From: a virus
DNA length: 64,000 nucleotides
Strand: one strand, 5' to 3'
Virus record (IMG/VR): IMGVR_UViG_3300046171_000231
Span: 171,762-235,761 of that record
In this document: positions 7,184-16,670 of the stretch, piece by piece
Position numbering within the stretch: the first letter of the stretch is position 1
Layout of the letters: every line of letters begins with the position of its first letter
Notes under the pieces: model-generated
The model's database searches: none
What the model saw: only the letters and a program-made list of their open reading frames with translations
What the model was told of the DNA's origin: nothing
Program-made: the position numbers and the translations under genes

Positions 7184-8278
7184 TTATTTATCTTCTGGAA
7201 AAACTACTCTTATAGCATCAGTTTCTCCTTCAATTTGAGGAACCCAATAAAGTTCTAATGGAAGTTTGTTAAGTTCAATTTTTGGAAGTCCAACCTTCCA
7301 AAGAGGATTCGTATTAATCAGTTTGTTTGCGTAAGAAATATACCAATTAATTGTGTTGTTAAGAATATCTTGAATTGTATCAATCATTTCTTGCCTCTCT
7401 GCTTCAATCTGATGTTCGCATATAGATTTACTTGAAGCACATACTCGAACTGTTTCACCTTTTGTCCACGCTGCCCAAGTCCACTTTAGAACATCATTAG
7501 CATAACGATAATAAAATCCTTCATCAAGTATTTTGTGATAACACATAAGACCATCTAAATCTGATACTTTATTTTTGTTAAAACGTGGATTTGATAATAT
7601 CCATTCTTTTATTTCTTCTGGAGTTGTGTTAAAAACTCTTGATGACTTTTGTTTAGTATCTAGAATTTTGTTAATTATTCCTCCAATAGTTCCTTTGTGA
7701 CCTTTCTTTGGAAAACGAAGGTAAGCACCCGATACTTCAAGTAATAATTTGATATTACTTTTAGTTAGTGGAATATTATCATCTATCATGCATTTCTGTA
7801 TCTGATAAAAATCTGCTACCTTTGCATTTTCAGAATGATCAGTTGCATTTGCTCTCATACCCATTAAGGTCATTGCTGTTGCATCTGATAATCTATCAAG
7901 AATAGCATTACCTGTTAACTTGCGTTCATATTTTGCAATAGGAGCATGCCTCCATCCATTTTCGTTAAGTGCTCTCACAAGATGACGATGATCAAAATAC
8001 CATTCTCCATCTGTGTTTATAAAAACACTAACTGGCCAACCAAAAAATAACCATAAAAAGTTCATAGTTGATGCAACTAATGATTCAAATTTTTCTTGAA
8101 TCAGTTCACTTTTACGTGGTGTGTTTTTTGAAGGAGGTGCTTTTAAGTCCGCTACAGGTCTTGATTCAAACCCCTTAAACGAAAAAAGAGGGTAATCAGG
8201 TCCATCTGATTCTCCTACTCCGAGTTGATCAATAGGAAAATCTTCCCTATTTTGATCTATTTTTACTGTTTTGTACAT
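7184..8278 (-). CDS. Conserved hypothetical protein (364 aa)
   Basis: I read the start as the ATG at 8278 (MYKTVKIDQNREDFPIDQLG), although the frame is open with an alternative start to 8320. The protein has an N-terminal segment with DGEWYFDHRHLVRALNENGW, a middle with many lysines, and a C-terminal helical part with conserved tryptophans. The HRHLVRAL segment faintly resembles the substrate loop of ParB/sulfiredoxin-like proteins, but this is not enough to assign a function. The gene is insulated: the gp23 terminator lies just upstream and its own terminator just downstream, so it must have its own promoter or depend on read-through. Confidence 0.7.
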   Translation of the reverse strand: MYKTVKIDQNREDFPIDQLGVGESDGPDYPLFSFKGFESRPVADLKAPPSKNTPRKSELIQEKFESLVASTMNFLWLFFGWPVSVFINTDGEWYFDHRHLVRALNENGWRHAPIAKYERKLTGNAILDRLSDATAMTLMGMRANATDHSENAKVADFYQIQKCMIDDNIPLTKSNIKLLLEVSGAYLRFPKKGHKGTIGGIINKILDTKQKSSRVFNTTPEEIKEWILSNPRFNKNKVSDLDGLMCYHKILDEGFYYRYANDVLKWTWAAWTKGETVRVCASSKSICEHQIEAERQEMIDTIQDILNNTINWYISYANKLINTNPLWKVGLPKIELNKLPLELYWVPQIEGETDAIRVVFPEDK

Positions 8279-8348
8279 ATTCTTATTGATATGAATTTGG
8301 ATTGAACATTGACTCACCAACGCTCCCCCAAATTATAACACAAAGGCA

Positions 8349-8376
8349 ATAAAAAAGCAACCCCGAAGGATTGCTT
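8349..8376 (-). terminator. Rho-independent terminator after gp23
   Basis: The minus strand forms AAGCAATCC / GGGTTGCTT with a TTCG-type loop followed by a run of T. It lies 25 bases past the major capsid gene stop. Confidence 0.85.
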
Positions 8377-8400
8377 TGTTTTAAAATTGTAATATTTAAA

Positions 8401-9795
8401 TTACATAAGGTTGGAAACCTTAACTCTTCTGTAGTAACGGTTTGTGTTACGTGTAAGTGTTCCAAGTCCTTGAGTTGTTCCTTGTGAGAATGGGTTCTCA
8501 ACCATACCATATCTGGTCTTGAATCCAATTTTTGGTTGGAATGTATCCTGACCAACCGCACGAACCATCTGTAATGGTACATATGGGCAGTAGAATAATC
8601 CAGCGTCATAAGGAGATGAACCTTTGTATCCGATAACATAGTACTGAGTAGCAGCAACGTTAGCAGCAAATGGGTCAATGTACACTCTGTACTTACCTTG
8701 TAATACACCAGCAAATGTATTGCCTGTGTCATCTACATTAAGGTTAGCGTTAAGAGCAGGAGTGTAGTCTAATACACCAGCCATTGTCAATGCAGAAGCA
8801 ACGTCAGCAGAACAAAGGATCATGTTACCCTTTCCTCTACGAGTCTCTTGTGCGATTGCGTTAGCATCTCTTTCCATCTGGAATATGAGACCTTTGAACT
8901 TCTCAACTGACCATCTTCCGTTGGAGTCTGTGTCTAAGTCGAATGTTCCACCAGAAGCAACGTTTGCTTGAGCACCAGGCTTCGCTACGTTGTAAATTGT
9001 TCTGATAACTTCTCTGTTGATTTCAGCAAGTATCTCTGTTGAAAGGATATTTGCTAACTCAGCCTCTGCGTTCAATCCGTGGATTGCCTTAAGGTCTTGA
9101 GCAAGTTCTAAACTGTACTCTGCCTTTAGTGCTCTGGACTTCGCTGTAACGGTCACTTTCTCGATTGAGAATGCCATTTCGTTGAAGTTATCACCAGTTG
9201 TACCTAGATCTTCAGAATCTCCAGTTGTCATACCCTGACCTACGTTGTAGTCAGTAGCATTTGCTTGAGATGCAGTTCCACCAAGTAATCCTGGATTTGT
9301 ACCACTTTGAGCAGTTGTACCTAAACCAACGTTAGATGCACCAGTAGCAGTGAAACCTGCTGTGTTGTCAAATCCTTCATTCTGACCAGAGAATGCTGAA
9401 TCTGCTTCGTTGAATAGTGCTTCTGAACCAGACTGAGTTTTGAATCTGGATCTCATTGCAAAGATTAGTCCAGTTGGACCATTCATTGGTTGTACACCAG
9501 CCAAATCGTATGCCACCAAGTTAGGCATTGAACGACGAATTAGACTGATAAGTACTGGGTCGAAACCAGCAACAGGACCTGCAGCAGTTGCACCAGCGGT
9601 GAATCCACCTGTGCCAGCAGCGTTTGTTGGTTGTTCTGCAAGGAATGATGCTTCCTCACGTAATTCTTTTTCTTGGTTTTCTAACAGGATAGCGGTTGTA
9701 GCTCTTCTATGAGCGTCTTTGATTGGATCAACTCCATCATAGTCGAGAATAGGTCCCCACTTTTCCTGCAAATGTTCTGTGTTATACATTTGCAT
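8401..9795 (-). CDS. 23: gp23-like major capsid protein
   Basis: The 464-residue precursor builds the hexamers of the icosahedral head. It starts with the removable scaffold-contact region MQMYNTEHLQEKWGPILDYD, followed by RRATTAILLENQEKELREE. The mature part has PNLVAYDLAGVQPMNGPTGL, a glycine/threonine-rich insertion around residues 140-200, MAFSIEKVTVTAKSRALKAE and GYKGSSPYDAGLFYCPYVPL, all diagnostic of T4-like capsids. A prohead protease cut should follow LAEQ-type residues near position 50-60. A good ribosome site (AAGAGGT) precedes the ATG and a terminator follows the stop, consistent with very high expression. Confidence 0.97.
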   Translation of the reverse strand: MQMYNTEHLQEKWGPILDYDGVDPIKDAHRRATTAILLENQEKELREEASFLAEQPTNAAGTGGFTAGATAAGPVAGFDPVLISLIRRSMPNLVAYDLAGVQPMNGPTGLIFAMRSRFKTQSGSEALFNEADSAFSGQNEGFDNTAGFTATGASNVGLGTTAQSGTNPGLLGGTASQANATDYNVGQGMTTGDSEDLGTTGDNFNEMAFSIEKVTVTAKSRALKAEYSLELAQDLKAIHGLNAEAELANILSTEILAEINREVIRTIYNVAKPGAQANVASGGTFDLDTDSNGRWSVEKFKGLIFQMERDANAIAQETRRGKGNMILCSADVASALTMAGVLDYTPALNANLNVDDTGNTFAGVLQGKYRVYIDPFAANVAATQYYVIGYKGSSPYDAGLFYCPYVPLQMVRAVGQDTFQPKIGFKTRYGMVENPFSQGTTQGLGTLTRNTNRYYRRVKVSNLM

Positions 9796-9841
9796 TTTGA
9801 TTTTTACCTCTTACGGTTTGTTGTTTGAATAAATGTTAAAT

Positions 9842-10921
9842 TCACTTTTTGGCAGCTCTGGATAGAACGTTCAAATAGGCTTGCATTCTAGGAGTAGTCT
9901 CTTCCGAGATTACTTCATCTGTTGAAACCTCTTCTGATAAGTTCTCAGAGGTGCTCTTTGGAGCACTAGTTTTTGATGGGAAATAAGATTCCTTCAATGT
10001 AACTAGTTTCTCACGATAGTCTGTCTCACTTTCAAACTCAACATTTTCGGCAAGAGTAGCGAGTTTTTCCTTCTGAGTGTCTGCAAGACCTTCAGCTACA
10101 GCAGTGAAAACACCGTCTGCATTGGATTCTGCCAATCTACGATTTAGAGCAACGTTACGATCTATTTGCTCATTGAGTTTTGATTCCATTTCATCAAGTT
10201 TGTCTACCATGCTATTGAGTACATCGTATTTTTCTTCAGGGATTGTTACATAATGTTCTTCAAAAAGTGACTTCATACCTTCCAAGAAGGATTCTGTCAT
10301 CTCTGTTTTAAGTCCTGCTTCTACTTGGAGTGCATTTTCTTGCATCCACTCGTCAGCGACATACTCAAGGTATCCATCAACTCTTTCAGTTAATCCTGCC
10401 TTGATTGTGTCTAACTCTTCAACGAGAGCAGTAGCATAAGACTCTTGTAATTCTTCTTTGATTTCTGCAACTTTAGTTTTGATTGCAGCTTCAAAAATTG
10501 TCTTTGCTTTGTTTTGGAACTCTTCGGAAAGTTCTTCACCTTCAAGAAGTGCTGCAACGTCTGCTTCGACATCATAACTTTCTTCTTCTTCGATGACTTC
10601 TTCCTCAGAAGTTTCTTCTTCAGCGACTACTTCATCTGTAGTTGCTTCTTCTTCAGCGACTACTTCATCTGTAGTTGCTTCTTCTTCCTCGATAACTTCC
10701 TCCTCTGTTTCTGCCTCTTCTGCTTTCATAGCTTTGGCATTAACAACATCTTTCACTTGTGCAAGTGTAAGTGCAGGATCTTTCAGCTTTGCTGAATCGT
10801 CATCAGGTTTATAGTTTTCTGGTGTAGGTCCACCTAGATCTTCTACTGGAATGCCTGATGAAGGCATTGGATCTGCAGGTTTTGCACCTTTGGTGACTAC
10901 GTTTTCTTCGATGTTTTCCAT
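9842..10921 (-). CDS. 22: gp22-like prohead core scaffolding protein
   Basis: The main internal scaffold of the prohead is digested by gp21 during maturation. The 359-residue protein lies between gp21 and gp23 as in T4. Residues about 65-120 are very acidic and repetitive (TTDEVVAEEEA occurs twice). The rest is a long helical rod with FQNKAKTIFEAAIKTKVAEI, VPEEKYDVLNSMVDKLDEME-like segments and a C-terminal RMQAYLNVLSRAAKK. The acidic repeat is encoded by a 33-base tandem duplication. A TATAAATA late promoter lies 52 bases upstream. Confidence 0.9.
   Translation of the reverse strand: MENIEENVVTKGAKPADPMPSSGIPVEDLGGPTPENYKPDDDSAKLKDPALTLAQVKDVVNAKAMKAEEAETEEEVIEEEEATTDEVVAEEEATTDEVVAEEETSEEEVIEEEESYDVEADVAALLEGEELSEEFQNKAKTIFEAAIKTKVAEIKEELQESYATALVEELDTIKAGLTERVDGYLEYVADEWMQENALQVEAGLKTEMTESFLEGMKSLFEEHYVTIPEEKYDVLNSMVDKLDEMESKLNEQIDRNVALNRRLAESNADGVFTAVAEGLADTQKEKLATLAENVEFESETDYREKLVTLKESYFPSKTSAPKSTSENLSEEVSTDEVISEETTPRMQAYLNVLSRAAKK
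10621..10686. repeat. 33-bp tandem duplication in the gp22 gene
   Basis: Two perfect 33-base units (10621-10653 and 10654-10686) keep the reading frame and duplicate an 11-residue acidic unit, TTDEVVAEEEA. Confidence 0.9.
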
Positions 10922-10972
10922 TTAGTGTAAAAAGTTACCGTGGATTTATTGAAATTCGTAAGAATCTATACT

Positions 10973-10980
10973 TATTTATA
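10973..10980 (-). promoter_or_regulatory. Late promoter TATAAATA before gp22
   Basis: An exact TATAAATA on the minus strand, 52 bases upstream of the gp22 ATG. Confidence 0.7.
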
Positions 10981-10992
10981 GCTTTCTTAAAT

Positions 10993-11643
10993 TTAGAGAT
11001 TATTTAGAAAATCTTGAAACAGACTAAGTTTCTTTTCTTCTAATCTATTTTGTGTGACAAGTGTGTTAATACGCTTCTCAGTTTTTGCTGCGAGTTCTTC
11101 ACGAAGACTTCCACCTTCCCAAACCCACTCTCTTCCTTCCATTATTCCATTCACAAAAGCGTCTGGTGCGGAAGGGTCTGCTACTATATCAGCAGCGGTT
11201 GCTAATTGAAAATCTTCTCCAACCATTTTACAACCATTACTACTTTCTCTTAGTGATCCGATACCACGAGAAGACACTCCAAGTTTTACTCCTTCATCTA
11301 AAAGAGAAGATGCAATTTTACCCATTGGAGTAGATAGTAAAGTCGCTTTTCCTCTAAAATTATTTCCCTCTCTTACGAGCGAGGTAATTTTGTGGGATAC
11401 ACGATCTAAGTTAACTGTTGGACCTTCAGGATGACCAAGTTCACCAAGTGCTCTGCCTTGAGAGACAAAAGTTTTGTTGTATCTTCTGACTTCATTTTCA
11501 AGAATATCAACAGGATACATTCTACCATTACGATTTTTGATACCACCTTGAAGAAACACACCCTCGATACAGAGACGTTTTGATTTCCCTTTACCTTCGG
11601 TGATAAATTTTACTTGTGAGACTTCTTCTGTGATAAGTTTCAT
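10993..11643 (-). CDS. 21: gp21-like prohead core protease
   Basis: This serine protease matures the prohead by cutting the scaffold and capsid proteins. The 216 residues contain IEGVFLQGGIKNRNGRMYP, the catalytic histidine in GRALGELGHPEGP, and the nucleophilic serine in GVKLGVSSRGIGS, as in T4 gp21. It starts immediately at the stop of the small prohead core gene (overlap of one base) and precedes gp22, which is the standard order. Confidence 0.93.
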   Translation of the reverse strand: MKLITEEVSQVKFITEGKGKSKRLCIEGVFLQGGIKNRNGRMYPVDILENEVRRYNKTFVSQGRALGELGHPEGPTVNLDRVSHKITSLVREGNNFRGKATLLSTPMGKIASSLLDEGVKLGVSSRGIGSLRESSNGCKMVGEDFQLATAADIVADPSAPDAFVNGIMEGREWVWEGGSLREELAAKTEKRINTLVTQNRLEEKKLSLFQDFLNNL

Positions 11644-11840
11644 TATTCTGATTCCTCTTCAGTTGGTTGTTCATCTGACACTTCTTCTTCCTCTGGTACT
11701 TCATCAAATATAGTTGAAGCAACATCAGGTCTAAAAGCATCAATACGAGCAGCTGCTTTTGCCATTAATGTATCTTTTATTTTATTAGATACATCACTAG
11801 CACTAGCGTCAGTCGCAATCAAATCCACTAATTCTTCCAT
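11643..11840 (-). CDS. Small prohead core protein (gp67/gp68-like)
   Basis: The 65 residues have a helical N-terminal part (MEELVDLIATDASASDVSNK, DTLMAKAAARIDAFRPDVAS) and a glutamate-rich tail (VPEEEEVSDEQPTEEESE). Position between gp20 and gp21 is where T4 encodes the internal core proteins gp67 and gp68, and an acidic tail is typical of gp67. Assignment is by position and composition, not by clear sequence identity. Confidence 0.65.
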   Translation of the reverse strand: MEELVDLIATDASASDVSNKIKDTLMAKAAARIDAFRPDVASTIFDEVPEEEEVSDEQPTEEESE

Positions 11841-11864
11841 AAGATTAAATTATAGCAATATGTT

Positions 11865-11872
11865 TATTTATA
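11865..11872 (-). promoter_or_regulatory. Late promoter TATAAATA before the prohead core/protease genes
   Basis: An exact TATAAATA 25 bases upstream of the ATG at 11840. It overlaps the very end of gp20. Confidence 0.7.
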
Positions 11873-13532
11873 TCTCTGCTGATTTGGTATCTTTTTGATA
11901 CTCAGCATCAGTAATTTGTGCTTCTGCTTCTACATCTGGATCTTGTGGTACATCACCTAAATCTTCACCACCTTCTTGAGGTAATGGTTCTCCAGTTATT
12001 GGGTCAACCTCTGCAGGATTTGGAATGATACCTTTTTGTATTTCATCTTCAATCTGCATATCAATCTCTTCAATTTCCTGATCTGTTTGACGTAATACTC
12101 TCTTTCTTACAAATTCAGTTGAATAATACTTACCAATATAAGGTTCAATTTGTGCAAGATTACCTAAACGACCTTGTATCATTTCAGTTTCTTTGAGCTC
12201 TGCAAACTGATTATCATATAAGAAGTCATATTGAATATGATCTTCCATCTTATTCCAGTCTTCTGGAGTTACAATATTCTTTAATATTAACTGAGTTTTG
12301 AGCATATCATTGAACATATGTGCAAAACGCTTTCTTAAACGACCTACAAACTTTGCAAATTTAAGTTCGTCTCTTAATATTTCTGATGAACGACCTAAGT
12401 TAAACCCACCTTCTGCAGCAATTCTTGACTCAGGAATACCTAATGCACGATATAATTTCTTCTGAAAATATTCAATATCGGAAAGTTCACCAAGATTTTG
12501 TCCACCTGGTAGAGTTGTGATTTCAGTTCCACGACCACCTTCTCTTCTTGGCAACCAAAAATCTTCCATCATACTCATAAATTTACGATCATCACGAACT
12601 TCACCAGTTTGTGCGTTGTAAGTTAACTTATTACGATAGCGACTCATTACCTCTTTAAGATATTGTTCTGCCTTAACTTTTGGTAAATTTCCAACATCAA
12701 TATAAAATATTCTTCTTTCTGGTGCTCTTGATAAACGATAGATAACAAGACTATCTTCAATCATTCTTAATTGATTGAGTGCTTTGATTGCTTTATGAAG
12801 ATATGAAAGAACACGATTCTTATTTCGATCTACTAAACCAGATGTACACATAGTAATTGAATCTTTTGCAATTTTAGTCGATCCTTTACCTGCTTGTGCA
12901 ATCATCCCTGTTGGATAATTAGGTTTCATTGAATAGATGTAGTATTCATCAAATTCAGGACTCATAATACTATCGTCCTTACTATTAATTCTTATGTAAG
13001 GATCATCTTTACCATTCTTCCTTTTTTCTTGTTTAACAAACTTCAACTTCATCGGGTCAATATATCTTAAATCCTTGAGTCCTTCCTGTGGATTTTTTGT
13101 ATCGATTACCTTTAGATAATATAAACGACCATCTATATACCAATTTCTAAAAATTTCGTGAGACTTCTTATCAAAGTCCATCAATTCTTTAATATATCTG
13201 AACTCTTCTCTAATTTTTTTCTTTATGCCATCACTCGCATTAAGATTTGATAGTTCAACTTCAACAGGAGAATCATATAGATCACTTACAATTGCTTCAT
13301 TAACAACATCTTCAATGGCACCATCTGCTTCTGGATGCAGAGCCATCTCTCTATATCTTTTAATTAATTCGTGTTCAGAACGATATGCACCTTCAATATC
13401 TACGTATTGACCATAAAATCCACTTGCTATATAATTATCAACCCCGTCCTCATTATTTTTGGGGACAGGGGAGACAATAGAAGTTGATTTATCTTCTGTT
13501 TCTTCAATAGAAAAACCGAAAAGTTTTGCCAT
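11868..13532 (-). CDS. 20: gp20-like portal vertex protein
   Basis: The portal forms the dodecameric ring at the unique head vertex through which DNA is packaged. The 554-residue protein contains classic T4 portal segments: GQYVDIEGAYRSEHELIKRYREMA, HPEADGAIEDVVNEAIV, RYIDPMKLKFVK, ALNQLRMIEDSLVIYRLSRAPERR and FWLPRREGGRGTEITTLPGG (each quoted in part). The C-terminal about 50 residues are acidic and variable (EVDPITGEPLPQEGGED). It lies between gp19 and the prohead core genes and has a CTAAATA box 24 bases before its ATG. Confidence 0.96.
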   Translation of the reverse strand: MAKLFGFSIEETEDKSTSIVSPVPKNNEDGVDNYIASGFYGQYVDIEGAYRSEHELIKRYREMALHPEADGAIEDVVNEAIVSDLYDSPVEVELSNLNASDGIKKKIREEFRYIKELMDFDKKSHEIFRNWYIDGRLYYLKVIDTKNPQEGLKDLRYIDPMKLKFVKQEKRKNGKDDPYIRINSKDDSIMSPEFDEYYIYSMKPNYPTGMIAQAGKGSTKIAKDSITMCTSGLVDRNKNRVLSYLHKAIKALNQLRMIEDSLVIYRLSRAPERRIFYIDVGNLPKVKAEQYLKEVMSRYRNKLTYNAQTGEVRDDRKFMSMMEDFWLPRREGGRGTEITTLPGGQNLGELSDIEYFQKKLYRALGIPESRIAAEGGFNLGRSSEILRDELKFAKFVGRLRKRFAHMFNDMLKTQLILKNIVTPEDWNKMEDHIQYDFLYDNQFAELKETEMIQGRLGNLAQIEPYIGKYYSTEFVRKRVLRQTDQEIEEIDMQIEDEIQKGIIPNPAEVDPITGEPLPQEGGEDLGDVPQDPDVEAEAQITDAEYQKDTKSAEI

Positions 13533-13555
13533 AGTATAATATTTTTGTTATATGT

Positions 13556-13562
13556 TTATTTA
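13556..13562 (-). promoter_or_regulatory. Late promoter box CTAAATA before gp20
   Basis: CTAAATAAA on the minus strand, spanning the gp19 stop codon, 24 bases before the gp20 ATG. Confidence 0.55.
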
Positions 13563-14147
13563 GCTGATGTCTACACCGCCTGATACGGGACTGTCTCCCT
13601 TAAGAATTTCAATATACTGAACCTGAAGTTCAACAGTAAATTCTTGAATACCTTGAGCGTCATATGATAATTCGATAGGACCGACCTGTGTTGGGAAGGT
13701 ATCATAGAAACGATATTTCCTGATACTTTGTCCATCACGATCAAGTTGGAATACAAATGCGTCAGACTGATATGCAGCAGGATTAACTAATCCAGTGTTA
13801 TCACTTAACTTGTTGATTGTATTCATCCAGTTCTCAAATGCAGATCTTATTGCAAAGTCTGTATCGTTGATTACTGTGACTGTCCATGAATCGAACGTTC
13901 TGTCACCTGCGATTTTAAGAACCCTTCCTCGGAAAGGAACTTCTATTTGTGCAATGTTTGATGCGGGTAATCTTGCTCCTTTAACCAAGAACCTTGATTT
14001 GTCAAGAACATCCTGTGCTGGTTGAGCAGCATCTGGGAATGTGAGGACTACTTCAAACAGATTAGCACGAGCACCGCCACCTGTCAACTTACTTTTAAAG
14101 TCTGAAATCGTTCTTAATGGTGGTGGATTGACCTGATTTCTAGCCAT
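13560..14147 (-). CDS. 19: gp19-like tail tube protein
   Basis: Subunit of the inner tube of the contractile tail. The 195 residues start MARNQVNPPPLRTISDFKSK and contain GGGARANLFEVVLTFPD, KGARLPASNIAQIEVPFRG, FDSWTVTVINDTDFAIRSAF and a C-terminal FPTQVGPIELSYDAQGIQEF, the typical pattern of cyanophage tube subunits. It directly follows the sheath gene gp18. Confidence 0.95.
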   Translation of the reverse strand: MARNQVNPPPLRTISDFKSKLTGGGARANLFEVVLTFPDAAQPAQDVLDKSRFLVKGARLPASNIAQIEVPFRGRVLKIAGDRTFDSWTVTVINDTDFAIRSAFENWMNTINKLSDNTGLVNPAAYQSDAFVFQLDRDGQSIRKYRFYDTFPTQVGPIELSYDAQGIQEFTVELQVQYIEILKGDSPVSGGVDIS

Positions 14148-14168
14148 AGTTGATTAAACCTCTGTTAA

Positions 14169-16367
14169 TTAAACGGAACCGATTACTTCTTCAAAATCAA
14201 CACCAGTTCTGGTGGCGACAAAGGTTAGACCAATGAAGTTGATAGAACGTGCTGGTTTGATAAAGATGTCAGCAACAAATTCATTACGATCAATGACTGC
14301 TGCAGTATTATTTGTTTCATCGCAAATCACAACAAAGTCAAATATACCTCTGTTGGATTGAACCTCTCTTAGGAATGGTTCAATGATATTTACGAAGTTT
14401 GTCCTTGTTAGTTCGTCGTTGAACTCAAAGAGTTGATCCTTTGCTGCTGCTGAAATAGCATCTTCAAGGAAAATAAACAATCTACGAACGTTAATTCGGT
14501 CAAATGCCGAAGACTTACCAAATGAAGTTTTGTCTCCAAAGAGAACAATACCAGCACCTGGTGAGAGCATAACAGGATTAACTCTATTTGAATATAGAAT
14601 GTCTCTCTGTTTTTTGCCTGGATTATAGGCAAGTTTCACTGAGTTTAGAATTGCACCTCTTGCAGTACCTGCAGGAGAGAACCAAGGGAACTGTTCAATA
14701 TCAGTTCTTGCACAAGTTCCAGCAATATCACCATTCAATGGCACATATCTAAATGTATTATTGAATCTATCGAACATATATTTGTATCCACTATCGAATA
14801 CACCATATGTTGAAGATGATATTGGAGCATAGTAACTTACGATGTTTTCAGTCATCGTATCAATGTTATTGACAGTTACAGAACCTACTGAACTATCATT
14901 CAAGAATGCTTGACGATAAGGTGAAATAAATGCGACTGCATCTTTTCTTGCTTCAGCAACTGCAATACATTTTTCTGCAAGAGCTTGTGACTGCTCTTTT
15001 GGATGATGAGCAGCACCCATCATTATAAAGTCAACTTCAATTTCCTCTGTGTTTGAGAATAATTCATAACCACTGATTAAGTCATCAACACCTGATGTCA
15101 AAGCACCAACTGTTGTATAGTCTGTCTTATCTCCGTAGTTTGTACCACCTGCTAGAGATGATGTAACTACACCTGAAGCACCAAAGTTAACTCCACTTGC
15201 ATCTTGATCCCATCCACTATCTGCATCTAAATTACCGATTGCAGTTGCAGTTCCAGCAGTAAATCCAGTTGTTGTAATTCCTGCAGGAGCACTACCACCG
15301 TAAATGTATTGTGAGTTTGTTGCAAGATATTTTCTCCAGTATGCAGTTGAACCTACTGAATATTCGGCATCTTTTGCTTTTGAAAGATTTAGATGCTTTT
15401 CAAGAATTGTTCCAGCATTACCTGTAATTGTTCCTTTATCATCTATGACAACAACGTGAAGTTCATCAAATCTACCACCTCTTGAGGAAGCATAAGATGA
15501 TGTGCCAGGTGCGTCTGCTATTTGATCCCACTCTAAACTTAGTGGATTACCATTTGCATCTGTTTTTGTTAACACTATGTTTTGTCGTTCAAACCAGTCA
15601 ACTGCTGCAGTAACACTCTGTACTGTTCCTCCAATATTTGAACCAGCAGCACTTGCTTCAACGTTTCCAGTATTAAATTTGTAGACACCACCATTTTGGT
15701 AACTTACATTTGTAACTGTTCCAGCAGTTGAAACGTGTGCTATTGTTTTTACACTTATAGTACCTGAACCAACTTCAGTAACAATACCCTTAACGTAACC
15801 ATCAAGAACACTTGTTCCTCCAGCACCAGCAACGATTCTACCAGCAGCAGATTGTGTGATTCCTAATCCAACTGTACTGATACCAGATACTGTTAATATT
15901 TGGTCTGCTTTTGCATCAATGATTGCAACTCTAAGTCCGTTTGCATATGTACCAGGTGTTTTTGATGCAACTGTAACACCAGTAATTGTATTGTCATCAT
16001 AACCTAATTGGTTATAGTGAGTATCACTCTTGATTCTTATAGAAGAAGCAGCTCCTACAAAAGCATTCTTCAGACCAACACCAGTTAATGTGTCGTAATC
16101 GTCAGCACGAATAACTTGAAGTGTGCCACCGTATGCTAGGTAAGAAGATGCAACCATCCAATATTCATAGTGATTATCTATTGAATATGGTTGTCCAAAA
16201 GTCTGTAATAGATCCTCCTCACTCTCAATGAGTTGTGCGTCCTCTACAGGACCTTTCGTAAATGGAGCAACTAACGCACCGATAGAGCCGCTTGTAGCGT
16301 CTACTCTACCAATGGTAAGGTCAACTTCTCTTACTAGGATACCAGGAGAGGCTAAATTTACCGCCAT
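14169..16367 (-). CDS. 18: gp18-like contractile tail sheath protein
   Basis: Sheath subunit that contracts to drive the tube through the host envelope. The 732 residues begin MAVNLASPGILVREVDLTIG and end with the conserved core RSINFIGLTFVATRTGVDFEEVIGS. The core segments VNPVMLSPGAGIVLFGDKTSF, INVRRLFIFLEDAISAA and FEFNDELTRTNFVNIIEPFL are clear. The middle (residues about 110-440) is a variable, glycine/threonine-rich region that includes NGGVYKFNTG-type beta segments, so the protein is longer than T4 gp18 (659). Confidence 0.95.
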   Translation of the reverse strand: MAVNLASPGILVREVDLTIGRVDATSGSIGALVAPFTKGPVEDAQLIESEEDLLQTFGQPYSIDNHYEYWMVASSYLAYGGTLQVIRADDYDTLTGVGLKNAFVGAASSIRIKSDTHYNQLGYDDNTITGVTVASKTPGTYANGLRVAIIDAKADQILTVSGISTVGLGITQSAAGRIVAGAGGTSVLDGYVKGIVTEVGSGTISVKTIAHVSTAGTVTNVSYQNGGVYKFNTGNVEASAAGSNIGGTVQSVTAAVDWFERQNIVLTKTDANGNPLSLEWDQIADAPGTSSYASSRGGRFDELHVVVIDDKGTITGNAGTILEKHLNLSKAKDAEYSVGSTAYWRKYLATNSQYIYGGSAPAGITTTGFTAGTATAIGNLDADSGWDQDASGVNFGASGVVTSSLAGGTNYGDKTDYTTVGALTSGVDDLISGYELFSNTEEIEVDFIMMGAAHHPKEQSQALAEKCIAVAEARKDAVAFISPYRQAFLNDSSVGSVTVNNIDTMTENIVSYYAPISSSTYGVFDSGYKYMFDRFNNTFRYVPLNGDIAGTCARTDIEQFPWFSPAGTARGAILNSVKLAYNPGKKQRDILYSNRVNPVMLSPGAGIVLFGDKTSFGKSSAFDRINVRRLFIFLEDAISAAAKDQLFEFNDELTRTNFVNIIEPFLREVQSNRGIFDFVVICDETNNTAAVIDRNEFVADIFIKPARSINFIGLTFVATRTGVDFEEVIGSV

Positions 16368-16404
16368 CTTGTATTCTCCGATCTCAGGAATATTTTTCTG
16401 AAAT

Positions 16405-16412
16405 TATTTATG
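16405..16412 (-). promoter_or_regulatory. Possible late promoter CATAAATA before gp18
   Basis: The minus strand reads CATAAATA, one mismatch from TATAAATA, 37 bases before the gp18 ATG. Confidence 0.35.
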
Positions 16413-16448
16413 AAAATACCCTTTTTCATCGGGGAAACAGTGCATGAA

Positions 16449-16670
16449 CTACCAATCTGGATATTCCCACCTCTTTATTTCTACTTTTTTTTTACTTTTT
16501 ACTCTTGCAATCGTGCAAGTTTTACATTCATAAGAATATGATGATTGAATACTTTTATTCTTTCTTATTAAATAAAACCCATCTATTAAATCTTTAATAT
16601 TTCCACAAACACGACACTTACGTTCTGTCAGAACAAAATGGTCAACTTCAAGTTGTTCATCAAAATCCAT
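16449..16670 (-). CDS. Small zinc-ribbon/HNH-like protein
   Basis: The 73 residues contain two Cys pairs, ERKCRVCGNIKDLIDGFYL and YECKTCTIARVKSKKK, arranged like the zinc knuckle of small HNH-type or zinc-ribbon phage proteins. No H-N-H catalytic residues can be identified, so nuclease activity is not claimed. Its ATG overlaps the stop of the NifU-like gene (TAATG), and it ends shortly before gp18, where cyanophages often carry a similar small gene. Confidence 0.6.
   Translation of the reverse strand: MDFDEQLEVDHFVLTERKCRVCGNIKDLIDGFYLIRKNKSIQSSYSYECKTCTIARVKSKKKVEIKRWEYPDW

Noticed and set aside
7184-8278. A ParB/sulfiredoxin-like assignment for the 364-residue protein
   Set aside because: Only a short DHRHLVRAL segment resembles it; the usual nucleotide-binding GxxRR-type motif is not visible.
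8283-8732. A 149-codon frame across the gp23 terminator
   Set aside because: It covers the gp23 3' end in another frame and the terminator; composition is not protein-like.
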